Below are positions 7,581-14,949 of a DNA stretch of 64,000 nt, one piece after another. The position numbers were made by a program, and so were the translations under genes. The stretch covers positions 22,143-86,142 of the forward strand of contig DEAL01000033.1 of the NCBI GenBank assembly GCA_002346745.1, in the 5' to 3' direction. The stretch comes from Candidatus Neomicrothrix sp. UBA2983 (GTDB taxonomy: Bacteria; Actinomycetota; Acidimicrobiia; Acidimicrobiales; MedAcidi-G1). The notes under the pieces are model-generated. The model saw nothing but the letters and a program-made list of their open reading frames with translations, was not told where the DNA came from and did no database searches. Position 1 is the stretch's first letter. Every line of letters begins with the position of its first letter.

Positions 7581-8819
7581 CTAGCCACCCGAAGCGGCCC
7601 TGTCCCGGGTCGACGGTTCTCGGACGGCGGCAGCCAGGGCCTGGTCGAGGTCGGCGACGACGTCGTCGGCGTGTTCGAGGCCGCAGGAAACCCGGATGGT
7701 CCCGGGCCCGATGCCGGTCGCCTCCATCTCCTCGGGCGTGAGGCCCACGTGGGTGGTGCTGGCCGGATGGGTGACCAGCGTCTCCGGGCCGCCCAGCGAG
7801 GTCGCCCGGTGGGCGAGCCGAACCGACTCGACGAACCGCCGGCCCGTCTCGGCGTCACCCGCCAGGTCGAACGTGAGCAGGCCACCGGGGGTCCGCAGCT
7901 GCCGGACGGCCAGGTCCCGCTGCGGGTGCGAGTCGAGGCCCGGGTAGCAGACGGTCTCGACGCCGGCGTGTGCCTCGAGGTGCTCGGCCAGCCGCTGGGC
8001 GGTGGCGGTCTGGTGGGCGAGGCGCACCCCGAGCGTGCGCAGGCCCCGGTGGGCATTGAGGGCGTCGGCCGGTGAGGCGTTGGCGCCGTGCAACACGGCG
8101 AAGCCCCACAGCCACGCCACCAGGTCCTCGGAGCCGGCCACCACGCCGATCGTGGCGTCGTTGTGGCCGGCGATGCCCTTCGTCGCCGAGTGCACGACCA
8201 GGTCGACGCCGTGGGCGATCGGGTTCTGCCCGAGGGGCGTGGCGAACGTGGAGTCGACGACCGTGGTGGCCCGGTCGATCGCCCCCAGCGCGTCGAGGTC
8301 GACGAGGTCGAGGCGCGGATTGGCCGGCGACTCGGCGAACACCAGCATGGTGCGGCCCGGCTGGATGGCAGCCTCGAAGGCACCGGACTCGGTGCCGTCC
8401 ACGAAGGTCACGTCGATGCCCAGGCGGGGGCACACCGTCTGGAGGAACAACTGGGTGCCGGCGTAGAGCTGGCGCTGGGCCACCACGTGGTCGCCCGACG
8501 AGCACAGTCCGAGCACCACGGCGCTGATCGCGCCCATGCCCGAGGCGAACGATCGGGCGGCATCGGCCCCCTCGAGTTCGGCGATCGCCGACTCGAAGGC
8601 GTTGACGGTCGGGTTGCCGTAGCGGCTGTAGAAGCGCTCCGCCCCGACGGCCGTTGCCATGCGCCGCCCCTCCTCGACGCTCTCGAAGGCGAACGTGGAC
8701 GTCGGGTACAGCACGGGCGCCAGCGAGGTCTCGCCCTCGCTGCGGCCCGACGTGACCACTGTCGTCTCGGGTTGCTGGTCGGGGACAGGGGTCCGATCGG
8801 GAGTCTCGTCGTCAGCCAT
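7581..8819 (-). CDS. Cys/Met-metabolism PLP enzyme (O-acylhomoserine sulfhydrylase / cystathionine gamma-synthase type)
   Basis: 412-residue fold-type I PLP enzyme. The Schiff-base lysine is Lys214 in HSATKG. YSRYGNPT near 64-71 and SGMGAIS near 93 bind cofactor and phosphate. It probably converts O-acetyl- or O-succinylhomoserine, made by MetX upstream, to homocysteine with sulfide or to cystathionine with cysteine. Sequence alone does not separate the two. I chose the ATG at 8819, which overlaps the metX stop by 8 bases. Being coupled to metX, it should share control by the upstream SAM riboswitch. Confidence 0.85.
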   Translation of the reverse strand: MADDETPDRTPVPDQQPETTVVTSGRSEGETSLAPVLYPTSTFAFESVEEGRRMATAVGAERFYSRYGNPTVNAFESAIAELEGADAARSFASGMGAISAVVLGLCSSGDHVVAQRQLYAGTQLFLQTVCPRLGIDVTFVDGTESGAFEAAIQPGRTMLVFAESPANPRLDLVDLDALGAIDRATTVVDSTFATPLGQNPIAHGVDLVVHSATKGIAGHNDATIGVVAGSEDLVAWLWGFAVLHGANASPADALNAHRGLRTLGVRLAHQTATAQRLAEHLEAHAGVETVCYPGLDSHPQRDLAVRQLRTPGGLLTFDLAGDAETGRRFVESVRLAHRATSLGGPETLVTHPASTTHVGLTPEEMEATGIGPGTIRVSCGLEHADDVVADLDQALAAAVREPSTRDRAASGG

Positions 8820-10056
8820 CAGCGTGGGTCTCCTCCAAGAACGGGCCCAGCGCCCGGCCGACCTGGTCGGTCGCCACGAGGAAGCCGTCGTGGCCGTCCG
8901 GGCTCTGGACCACATGATGGTCGCAGCGACCGCCGGCCTCACGCACGGCGTCCCGCAGGGCCGCCTGCTGGGCCGTCGGGTACAGGATGTCGGAGGTGAT
9001 GCTCAGGGTCAGGAACGGCACCGGCGCCAGGCGCTCGAGCGCCTGGTCCAAGGAACCGCGGTCGCGGGCGACGTCGTGGAGGTCCATGGCCCGGTTCAGC
9101 AGCAGGTAACTGTTGGCGTCGAAGCGGCGCACCAACTTCTCGCCGTGGTAGTCGAGGTACGACTCGACCTGGAAGCGGTCCCAGCGGCCGAACACGTGCC
9201 GGGGGTCGACCAGGTCCCGGCCGAAGCGGTCGCCGAAGACCGGGTCGCTGCGGTAGTGGATCTGGGCGATGGACCGCGCGATTGCCAGTCCGGCGTGCGG
9301 GCCGTCGCCGGGCTCGGCGTCGTAGTAGTCACCGTCCCGGAACCGTGGGTCGATGGCGAGGGCGGTGCGGCCGACGGCGCTCCAGGCGATCTGCCAGGCA
9401 CTGGCGGCGAGGGCAGTGGCGATCGGCGCCACCGCACGCACCCGGTCGGGGTACATGACGGCCCACTCGAGGGCCTGCATCCCGCCCATCGACCCGCCGA
9501 CGACGGCCAGCCAGCGGTCGACCCCGAGGTGGTCGGCGACCGACGCCTGGCACCGGACCATGTCGCGCACCGTGACGGTCGGGAAGGTCGACCCGTACGG
9601 CCTCCCCGTCTCGGGGTCGGTCGAGGCCGGACCGGTCGAGCCCTGACAGCCACCGAGGACGTTGACGCACACCACGAAATACCGGTCCGTGTCGACGGCA
9701 CAGCCCGGGCCGACGACGCCGTTCCACCAGCCGGGGGTGGGGTGGCCGTCGCCGACCTCACCATGGGCGTGGGCGTCGCCGGTGAGGGCATGGCACAGGA
9801 GGATGGCGTTGTCGGCGTCCGGCGAGAGGTCACCCCACGTCTCGTAGGCCATCGTGACCTCGGGGAGCACGCCGCCGCCCTCGAGGGCGAACGGCCGACC
9901 GGCGCCGACCCGGTGGAACCGCCGGTCGCCCTCGGGGTCACCCGGCTGCCAGGCACCGGTGACCGGCAGGTCCGGCGTGTAGCCGCGCGGGTGCACGTAC
10001 GCGTCGAGGTCACGGCGTGACAGGTCGTCCGCCTGCCAATCGTCGTCGCTGCTCAT
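8812..10056 (-). CDS. metX: homoserine O-acyltransferase MetX
   Basis: 414-residue alpha/beta-hydrolase-fold enzyme acylating homoserine as the first committed step of methionine synthesis. The nucleophile is Ser189 in GGSMGG, with Asp near 356 (SDILYP) and His near 389 (DGHDGF) completing the triad. VNVLGGCQGSTGP is the MetX family signature. Named as acetyltransferase by family, though some MetX proteins use succinyl-CoA. The ATG at 10056 fits the family N-terminus; further upstream in-frame codons would run into the riboswitch. First gene of an operon with the PLP enzyme. Confidence 0.93.
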   Translation of the reverse strand: MSSDDDWQADDLSRRDLDAYVHPRGYTPDLPVTGAWQPGDPEGDRRFHRVGAGRPFALEGGGVLPEVTMAYETWGDLSPDADNAILLCHALTGDAHAHGEVGDGHPTPGWWNGVVGPGCAVDTDRYFVVCVNVLGGCQGSTGPASTDPETGRPYGSTFPTVTVRDMVRCQASVADHLGVDRWLAVVGGSMGGMQALEWAVMYPDRVRAVAPIATALAASAWQIAWSAVGRTALAIDPRFRDGDYYDAEPGDGPHAGLAIARSIAQIHYRSDPVFGDRFGRDLVDPRHVFGRWDRFQVESYLDYHGEKLVRRFDANSYLLLNRAMDLHDVARDRGSLDQALERLAPVPFLTLSITSDILYPTAQQAALRDAVREAGGRCDHHVVQSPDGHDGFLVATDQVGRALGPFLEETHADG

Positions 10057-10147
10057 CGCTCGTCCGTTCCCGTTGGTCGGGGTAGACACCCTGCCGGCCC
10101 GTTGCCGGTGGGTCGGCGAGGACGCCGCCACCGGACACTTCGTTGCC

Positions 10148-10163
10148 CCGGCCGTTCGGCCGG
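10148..10163 (-). promoter_or_regulatory. hairpin after the SAM aptamer (possible expression platform or P5)
   Basis: A perfect inverted repeat CCGGCCG-AA-CGGCCGG lies five bases beyond the aptamer's closing stem on the minus strand. It is not followed by a U-run. It may be the extra helix seen in SAM-IV-like riboswitches or part of a switching structure. Confidence 0.4.
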
Positions 10164-10167
10164 AACC

Positions 10168-10276
10168 ACATCCCCGTCCGGTTCCCACGAGTTCACCGTG
10201 GACGCCGGGCGAGCGGGCACCTTGGGTGTCCGTCCCAGGTTGCCGGACCCGGCGGGTGCCGGGCCGCTCGTGATGT
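10168..10276 (-). promoter_or_regulatory. SAM riboswitch aptamer (SAM-I / SAM-I-IV clan) controlling metX
   Basis: On the minus strand: P1 ACATC pairs with GATGT at the far end. Next come ACGAGCGG (the SAM-I AxGAGxGG start) and P2 GGCCCGGC/GCCGGGTC with a 4-base loop. The invariant CGGCAACC follows, then P3 TGGG/CCCA, the invariant AGGTGC, and a P4 hairpin CCACG/CGTGG. All conserved SAM-binding core elements are in order and correctly spaced. The compact P2 without an evident kink-turn insert is more like the SAM-I-IV variants of actinobacteria than classic SAM-I. It should lower metX-operon expression when SAM is plentiful. Confidence 0.88.
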
Positions 10277-10284
10277 TTCGGGAC

Positions 10285-10290
10285 AGTGTA
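10285..10290 (-). promoter_or_regulatory. -10 hexamer of the metX operon promoter
   Basis: TACACT on the minus strand ends eight bases before the aptamer's first stem, placing the transcription start at the riboswitch. A weak TGACCC-like -35 lies 18 bases further upstream, inside the end of the methyltransferase gene. Confidence 0.5.
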
Positions 10291-10311
10291 GGGGGTGGCG
10301 GCAACACCGGG

Positions 10312-11949
10312 TCAGGACTTTGCGCCGGGAGGGGCCGGACGCGCCGGATGGCCGCTCCACCACCAGTCGAGGAGCGGGTCCGCCGGTACCCCGTAGGCCC
10401 GGCACATGGCCTCGCCGAAGGCCAGCCAGAGATCCTCCCCGGCACCGCCGGCCTGTCCGCAGATCGATCGGGCCGCCTCGGCGCCCACCGACCAGGCGTC
10501 GCCGTCGGCCGGCAGCGGCAGTGCCGCCACCTGGCGGGCGGTCAGCCGGACCCGACCCGTCGAGCGTCCCGCCCCCGCCGACGCCACCGCGGCCAGCGAC
10601 GAGACCGGTGGCGCTGACAGGGCGGCTGCCAGCCGCCACAGGTCGGCCGGGTCGGGTTCCACGACGATGAGCGGCGTGACTGGCACGGCATCGCCTTCCT
10701 CGTCGACCATCGCCTCGACCACCCTGGTCTGGGAGGCGACCAGCAACTTCGGCACCTGCCGGGCATCAACCCATGCGGCCACCTCCGGATCGCCGATGCG
10801 CTCCCGGTCGACCACCGGCCAATGCCACCTCCGGCCGGCGAACCTGGCCGGTGCGGTCCCCCACCGGCACCGGAGTGGGTCGACGAGGCCGGTCGTGACG
10901 AGTTGTCGGCCCGGCGTTCCACCGTTCTCACGAACCGCATCGACGAGGCCGTAGTAGTGCTGGCGGAACCCCGCCGTCACAGCGGCGAGGTCGCCGATCG
11001 CGCCATCGGCGTGCGGCGCCACGGCCGGGATGCCGAGCAGCGGGGCGGCCAGCCCACCCCACCCGTCCCCGATCGCCGGGGGCGGCACCGTGTCGACCGG
11101 GGCGACGCCACGGTCAGCGAGCAGGGCCACGTCGGAGCCCCCCGTCCTCCCACGCTGGAGGATGGGCGCACACACGATGGTCCGGCCACCGAACACCCCC
11201 GACCGGTCCAGCCAGAGGGCGACGAGGCTGCCGTCCCGCAGGAGCACCTCACGCACCGCCACGGCGTCACGGGCCGCCAGTAGCGACTGGGGCTGGATCA
11301 GGCAGCAGCGCCCACCGGGAGCCAGCAGGTCGAGGCCCAGGGCGAGGAACAGCCAGGCGGCGTCCGTGTAGGCGCCCACCAGGCCGCCGAAGCGCTCGCG
11401 CAGTTGCTCACGTTGCCCTGCCGTGAACCACGTGCCGGCTCGGAGTTGCCCGAGGAACGGCGGGTTGCCGACGACGGCGCCGAAGCCACCATGTGGCGCC
11501 GTGGACCAGGCCGACCGACCCGCCAGCAGGACGTCGGCCTCGACGACGCCGCGCACCTCCGAGGCGTCGACGCCGGCCCAGCCGGCCAGTGCCGCCCGGG
11601 TGACGGCGACGGCCACCGGATCGGTGTCGGCGCCATAGAGCAGCGTGGTGGCGACGGTCCGGCGATCGGCGCCACGGCGTGCCAGCTCGTTCCCCGCCGC
11701 CAGTAGGAACACCCCCGCTCCACAGGCGGGATCCAACACCGGTCCCCGCTCCACGGTGGCCGCCACCAGTGCGGCAGCGACGTCGCCCGGCGTGTAGAAG
11801 GCCCCCCGGCCGCGACGGTCGTCGACGGCGAGGGCGGCCTCGTGGCGTGCGCCGACCTCGGCCAGTCGGACCGGGTCGCCGGAGGCGCCTGCCGACCGTG
11901 CAGCGTCGAGGAGTGCCGTGTCGGCGCCGGGGCGCCCCGGAGCCGACAC
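10312..11949 (-). CDS. N6-adenine DNA methyltransferase family protein (solitary)
   Basis: 545 residues. GAFYTPGDVA (about 49-58) and the SAM-binding motif I LDPACGAGVF (about 72-81) are followed by the catalytic motif IV NPPF (Asn162). This is the gamma-type N6-adenine methyltransferase layout used by type IIG/Eco57I-like and BREX PglX-like enzymes. The C-terminal half (about 200-545) probably holds the target-recognition region. No PD-(D/E)XK or other nuclease motif is obvious in the protein, and no restriction gene is adjacent. The gene follows the DEAD-box helicase by 15 bases. The GTG start sits at the foot of a small hairpin. Confidence 0.78.
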   Translation of the reverse strand: MSAPGRPGADTALLDAARSAGASGDPVRLAEVGARHEAALAVDDRRGRGAFYTPGDVAAALVAATVERGPVLDPACGAGVFLLAAGNELARRGADRRTVATTLLYGADTDPVAVAVTRAALAGWAGVDASEVRGVVEADVLLAGRSAWSTAPHGGFGAVVGNPPFLGQLRAGTWFTAGQREQLRERFGGLVGAYTDAAWLFLALGLDLLAPGGRCCLIQPQSLLAARDAVAVREVLLRDGSLVALWLDRSGVFGGRTIVCAPILQRGRTGGSDVALLADRGVAPVDTVPPPAIGDGWGGLAAPLLGIPAVAPHADGAIGDLAAVTAGFRQHYYGLVDAVRENGGTPGRQLVTTGLVDPLRCRWGTAPARFAGRRWHWPVVDRERIGDPEVAAWVDARQVPKLLVASQTRVVEAMVDEEGDAVPVTPLIVVEPDPADLWRLAAALSAPPVSSLAAVASAGAGRSTGRVRLTARQVAALPLPADGDAWSVGAEAARSICGQAGGAGEDLWLAFGEAMCRAYGVPADPLLDWWWSGHPARPAPPGAKS

Positions 11950-11963
11950 CGGGGTATGCCCCG
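11950..11963 (-). promoter_or_regulatory. hairpin occluding the methyltransferase start
   Basis: Perfect inverted repeat CGGGG-CATA-CCCCG fills the gap between the helicase stop (11965) and the methyltransferase GTG (11949). No ribosome binding site is free outside it, so translation of the methyltransferase may depend on ribosomes arriving from the helicase gene. Confidence 0.4.
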
Positions 11964-11964
11964 A

Positions 11965-13134
11965 TCAGGCGGCGTCGGCCGCCGGATCCCAGGCGTTGAG
12001 GTCCGCCAGGCGGGGATCGTTGGAGAAGATCTCGACGATCGGGTGCTTCATGCCGAGTCGGCGCATCAACTTGCGCACCTCGAGTTCCTCGTTCCAGAGC
12101 ACCAGGCTGACGACGAGGCCCGACTCGCCCGCACGTGCCGTGCGGCCCGAACGGTGCACGTAGGTCTTGGCGTCCGAGGGCGGGTCGTGATGGATGACCA
12201 CGTCCACGTCGTCGACGTGGATGCCTCGGGCCGCCACGTCGGTGGCGACCAGGGCGTGGATGCGACCCTCGGAGAAGTCCCGCAGGGACTTCTCCCGCTT
12301 CTCCTGGCGGAGGTCGCCGTGGATGGGCGCCGCGTCGACGCCTTCGTCGAGTAGCGCCGCCGCCAGCTTGTCGGCCCCCCAGCGGGTGCGGGTGAAGAGA
12401 ATCGTGCGGTTGGAGGAGCGGATGATGGCAGCGGCCACCCGCACGCGGTCCATCTGGTGGACGGCGAGGAACCGGTGCTCCATCTCGGCGACCGTCGGCT
12501 CCCGGTCCTCGATGGCGTGCATCACCGGGTCGTCCTGGTAGCGGCTGATGAGGCCGGCGGTCATCCCGTCGAGCGTGGCCGAGAACAACAGCGTCTGGTG
12601 CTCGCCCCGGATGCCGCGCAGAATCCACTCGACCTGGGGCATGAAGCCCATGTCGGCCATTCGGTCCGCCTCGTCGATCACGATGCGCTCGATGCCCTCC
12701 ACGGAGAGCTCGCCACGGTCGATGAGGTCGATCATGCGGCCCGGCGTGGCGACGACGAACTCGACACCCCGCTTCAGGGCACTGATCTGCTTCTCGATCG
12801 GGGCACCTCCGTAGATGGCGTGGATACGGATGCCCCGGGATGCGGCCAGCGGTTCGAGTTCCCGGCACACCTGGACCGCCAACTCGCGCGTGGGCACGAG
12901 GGCGAGGCCCGTCGGGCGCCCCGGCTCGGCCTTCGACAGCAGTTGGATGAGGGGAAGGCCGAAGGCCAGGGTCTTGCCCGAGCCGGTCTTGGCCTTGCCG
13001 CAGACGTCGCGGCCGGCGAGGCCGTCGGCGATGGTGAGGGTCTGAATGGCGAACGGGGACGTGACCCCCTGTTCGGCCAGGACGGACACCAGGTCGGCGT
13101 CGACGCCCAGGTCGGCGAACCCGGTCGTGGTCAT
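11965..13134 (-). CDS. DEAD-box ATP-dependent RNA helicase
   Basis: 389-residue core helicase. It has the Q-motif region (FADLG...PFAIQ), Walker A AKTGSGKT, motif Ia PTRELA, Walker B DEAD (IDEADRM), motif III SAT, and motif VI HRSGRTARAG. No C-terminal RNA-binding extension, so it is a minimal DEAD-box protein. It unwinds RNA duplexes in ribosome assembly or mRNA turnover. The ATG at 13134 (MTTTGFADLG) matches where family members begin. The DNA methyltransferase gene follows closely on the same strand. Confidence 0.9.
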   Translation of the reverse strand: MTTTGFADLGVDADLVSVLAEQGVTSPFAIQTLTIADGLAGRDVCGKAKTGSGKTLAFGLPLIQLLSKAEPGRPTGLALVPTRELAVQVCRELEPLAASRGIRIHAIYGGAPIEKQISALKRGVEFVVATPGRMIDLIDRGELSVEGIERIVIDEADRMADMGFMPQVEWILRGIRGEHQTLLFSATLDGMTAGLISRYQDDPVMHAIEDREPTVAEMEHRFLAVHQMDRVRVAAAIIRSSNRTILFTRTRWGADKLAAALLDEGVDAAPIHGDLRQEKREKSLRDFSEGRIHALVATDVAARGIHVDDVDVVIHHDPPSDAKTYVHRSGRTARAGESGLVVSLVLWNEELEVRKLMRRLGMKHPIVEIFSNDPRLADLNAWDPAADAA

Positions 13135-13325
13135 GTGCACCGTGTTTCCCGGCAGCGGGTGCCACCGAACTCGTCGCCCGCAGCGTCGTGCGGGCTTCCC
13201 GCCACCGCTCTCCCGGGCGACGAGGCCGTCCGGGGCCGACACACCAGCGGTCGACTCCGCCCGAACGGTGCCCCCACCCTAGCGGCGTGGTCCGGGCAAC
13301 CGTGGAACGGCTTCCAGGAGGGGCC

Positions 13326-13595
13326 TCAGGCCGGACGAACCCGCCCGTCGCGGACGGCGACCCCCTCGTCCCCCAGCCGGCGGGCCTGTTCGGCCTCGAG
13401 CCCCGGTACCAGCCGCCCGGTCGACGTCACGACCCGCCACCACGGATGGCCCGAGTGGTCGCGGAGGAACCGGCCGACCGCCCGATGTGCCCCGGGAAAG
13501 CCCGCCTCGGCGGCGACCTCGCCGTAGGTGACGACCTCGCCGCTGCCGAGTTCGTCGAGCACCCCGGCCACGGCTTCCTCGAAGGGCGTTGACAT
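13326..13595 (-). CDS. alkyltransferase-like protein (ATL, MGMT-fold without catalytic Cys)
   Basis: 89 residues with the DNA-binding half of O6-alkylguanine-DNA alkyltransferase: VTYGEVAAEAG, RAVGRFL, then PWWRVV where true alkyltransferases have PCHRVV. Tryptophan replaces the acceptor cysteine, so it cannot remove alkyl groups itself. Family members bind O6-alkylguanine and flag it for nucleotide excision repair. It lies ten bases after the cyclase gene on the same strand and may be co-transcribed with lgt and the cyclase. The 190 bases upstream of the helicase start (13135-13325) hold no gene I can see. Confidence 0.88.
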   Translation of the reverse strand: MSTPFEEAVAGVLDELGSGEVVTYGEVAAEAGFPGAHRAVGRFLRDHSGHPWWRVVTSTGRLVPGLEAEQARRLGDEGVAVRDGRVRPA

Positions 13596-13605
13596 GGACC
13601 GGCTC

Positions 13606-14145
13606 TCAGCCGACCGGGTGGCCGGCCTCGGGCAGCAGGCGCACGACCTCGACCGGCTCGGCGATCCCGCTGATGGCCAAGTCCCCGACCGGTTCGACCT
13701 CGCAGTTCACGAAGAGGGTGGACGAGACCATCGGCGCCGGCGCCAGGACCTGGCGGGGTTCGGCCACGTCGCACAGCCGGGACGCCAGGTTGACCGCCTC
13801 GCCGATGTGGTCCTCACCCTCGACGAGCAGGACCGGTCCCTTGGCGATGCCGGCCCGCAGCTTCAGCGGCGACTCGCTCATGTCGATCACCTCTTCGATC
13901 TCGATGACGACCTCGATGGTTCGCTCGGGTTCGGTGCCGACGAGCATCGCCCCATCGCCCAACCACTTGGCGATCCGCACGCCCTTCTTCGCTGCGATCT
14001 GCCGGACGACCGACTTGAAGCCGTGCAGCAGCTCGAGCGCCGCTCCGTCACCCTCCGTGTCGATGAACGACGTGAACCCGGAGAGGTCGATGAACGCGAA
14101 CGTGCGCTCGACACGCTGGTACTGGTCGGGAGACGCGCTGTTCAT
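13606..14145 (-). CDS. class III adenylate/guanylate cyclase catalytic-domain protein
   Basis: 179-residue stand-alone class III cyclase domain. The metal-binding aspartates are Asp20 (FIDLSGFTSF) and Asp64 (KWLGDGAML). The transition-state pair is Asn119 and Arg123 (NLASR). Lys60 sits in the usual AKxxGD context. All catalytic residues needed on one chain are present, so an active homodimer making cAMP or cGMP is plausible. There is no sensor or membrane domain. The ATG at 14145 overlaps the lgt stop by 4 bases, tying its translation to lgt. Signal and target unknown. Confidence 0.8.
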   Translation of the reverse strand: MNSASPDQYQRVERTFAFIDLSGFTSFIDTEGDGAALELLHGFKSVVRQIAAKKGVRIAKWLGDGAMLVGTEPERTIEVVIEIEEVIDMSESPLKLRAGIAKGPVLLVEGEDHIGEAVNLASRLCDVAEPRQVLAPAPMVSSTLFVNCEVEPVGDLAISGIAEPVEVVRLLPEAGHPVG

Positions 14146-14933
14146 CGCGCCCCCATCCTGTCGCGTCCCGACAGGGCCACCGCACCGCCGACGAGGATGG
14201 CGACGAGACTCGTCCAGACGTTGACCCGGACGCCCGCCAGCAGCGAGGCATGGTCGATCCGGAGCGACTCGACCCAGAGTCGGCCCAGCCCGTAGCCGCA
14301 GACCCACAGGCCGACGAGGCAGCCGGGCCGCAGGACGCCGCGGCGGTCCACCCGGACCAGCACCCACGCCAACGCCAGGTTCCAGAGGCCCTCGTAGAGG
14401 AAGGTCGGGTGGAACGTCTCGGCCACCGGGTGCGACGTCGGTCGGTGGCCGGCGTCGATGCGCAGCCCCCACGGCAGGTCGGTGGGCCGGCCGAACAACT
14501 CCTGGTTGAACCAGTTCCCCCACCGGCCGATGGCCTGGGCGACCGGCAGTGTCGGAATCATGGCGTCGAGCACCCCGCCCATGGAGATCCCCTGTCGACG
14601 AGCGACGAGGACGCCCACGATCACCCCGGCCGCCAGTCCGCCGGGTATGCCCAGGCCGCCCTGCCAGACCGCCGGCACGTCCTCCCAGCGCCCCTGGAAC
14701 CGACGCCAGTCCGTGGCGACGTGGTAGAGGCGTGCCCCGACTAGGCCGGCGGGGACCGCCCACAGGGAGATCGTCGAGACCTGCTCGGCGGTCCCGCCCC
14801 GGGCGACCCAGCGGCGCTGGCTCCACCAGACGGCCACGACGACACCGAGGGCGATCATGATGCCGTAGCCGCGGATCTCGAGTGGCCCGAGGCCGAACGA
14901 ACCCGACGACGGGCTCGGAATTGCGGCGATCAC
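14142..14933 (-). CDS. lgt: prolipoprotein diacylglyceryl transferase
   Basis: 263-residue multi-pass membrane enzyme transferring diacylglycerol from phosphatidylglycerol to the lipobox cysteine of prolipoproteins. The Lgt signature IGRWGNWFNQELFG lies near 136-149. HPTFLYEGLWN and a conserved Arg in GARLYHV are also present, with about seven hydrophobic helices. GTG start. Length is normal for the family. It leads a probable operon with the cyclase and ATL genes. Confidence 0.95.
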   Translation of the reverse strand: MIAAIPSPSSGSFGLGPLEIRGYGIMIALGVVVAVWWSQRRWVARGGTAEQVSTISLWAVPAGLVGARLYHVATDWRRFQGRWEDVPAVWQGGLGIPGGLAAGVIVGVLVARRQGISMGGVLDAMIPTLPVAQAIGRWGNWFNQELFGRPTDLPWGLRIDAGHRPTSHPVAETFHPTFLYEGLWNLALAWVLVRVDRRGVLRPGCLVGLWVCGYGLGRLWVESLRIDHASLLAGVRVNVWTSLVAILVGGAVALSGRDRMGAR

Positions 14934-14949
14934 GAGGGCGGAATCCCGC

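Noticed and set aside
10312..13134. Restriction-modification or BREX/defence island
   Set aside because: Only the methyltransferase is present. No nuclease, PglZ, BrxL or other defence component lies within the flanking genes.
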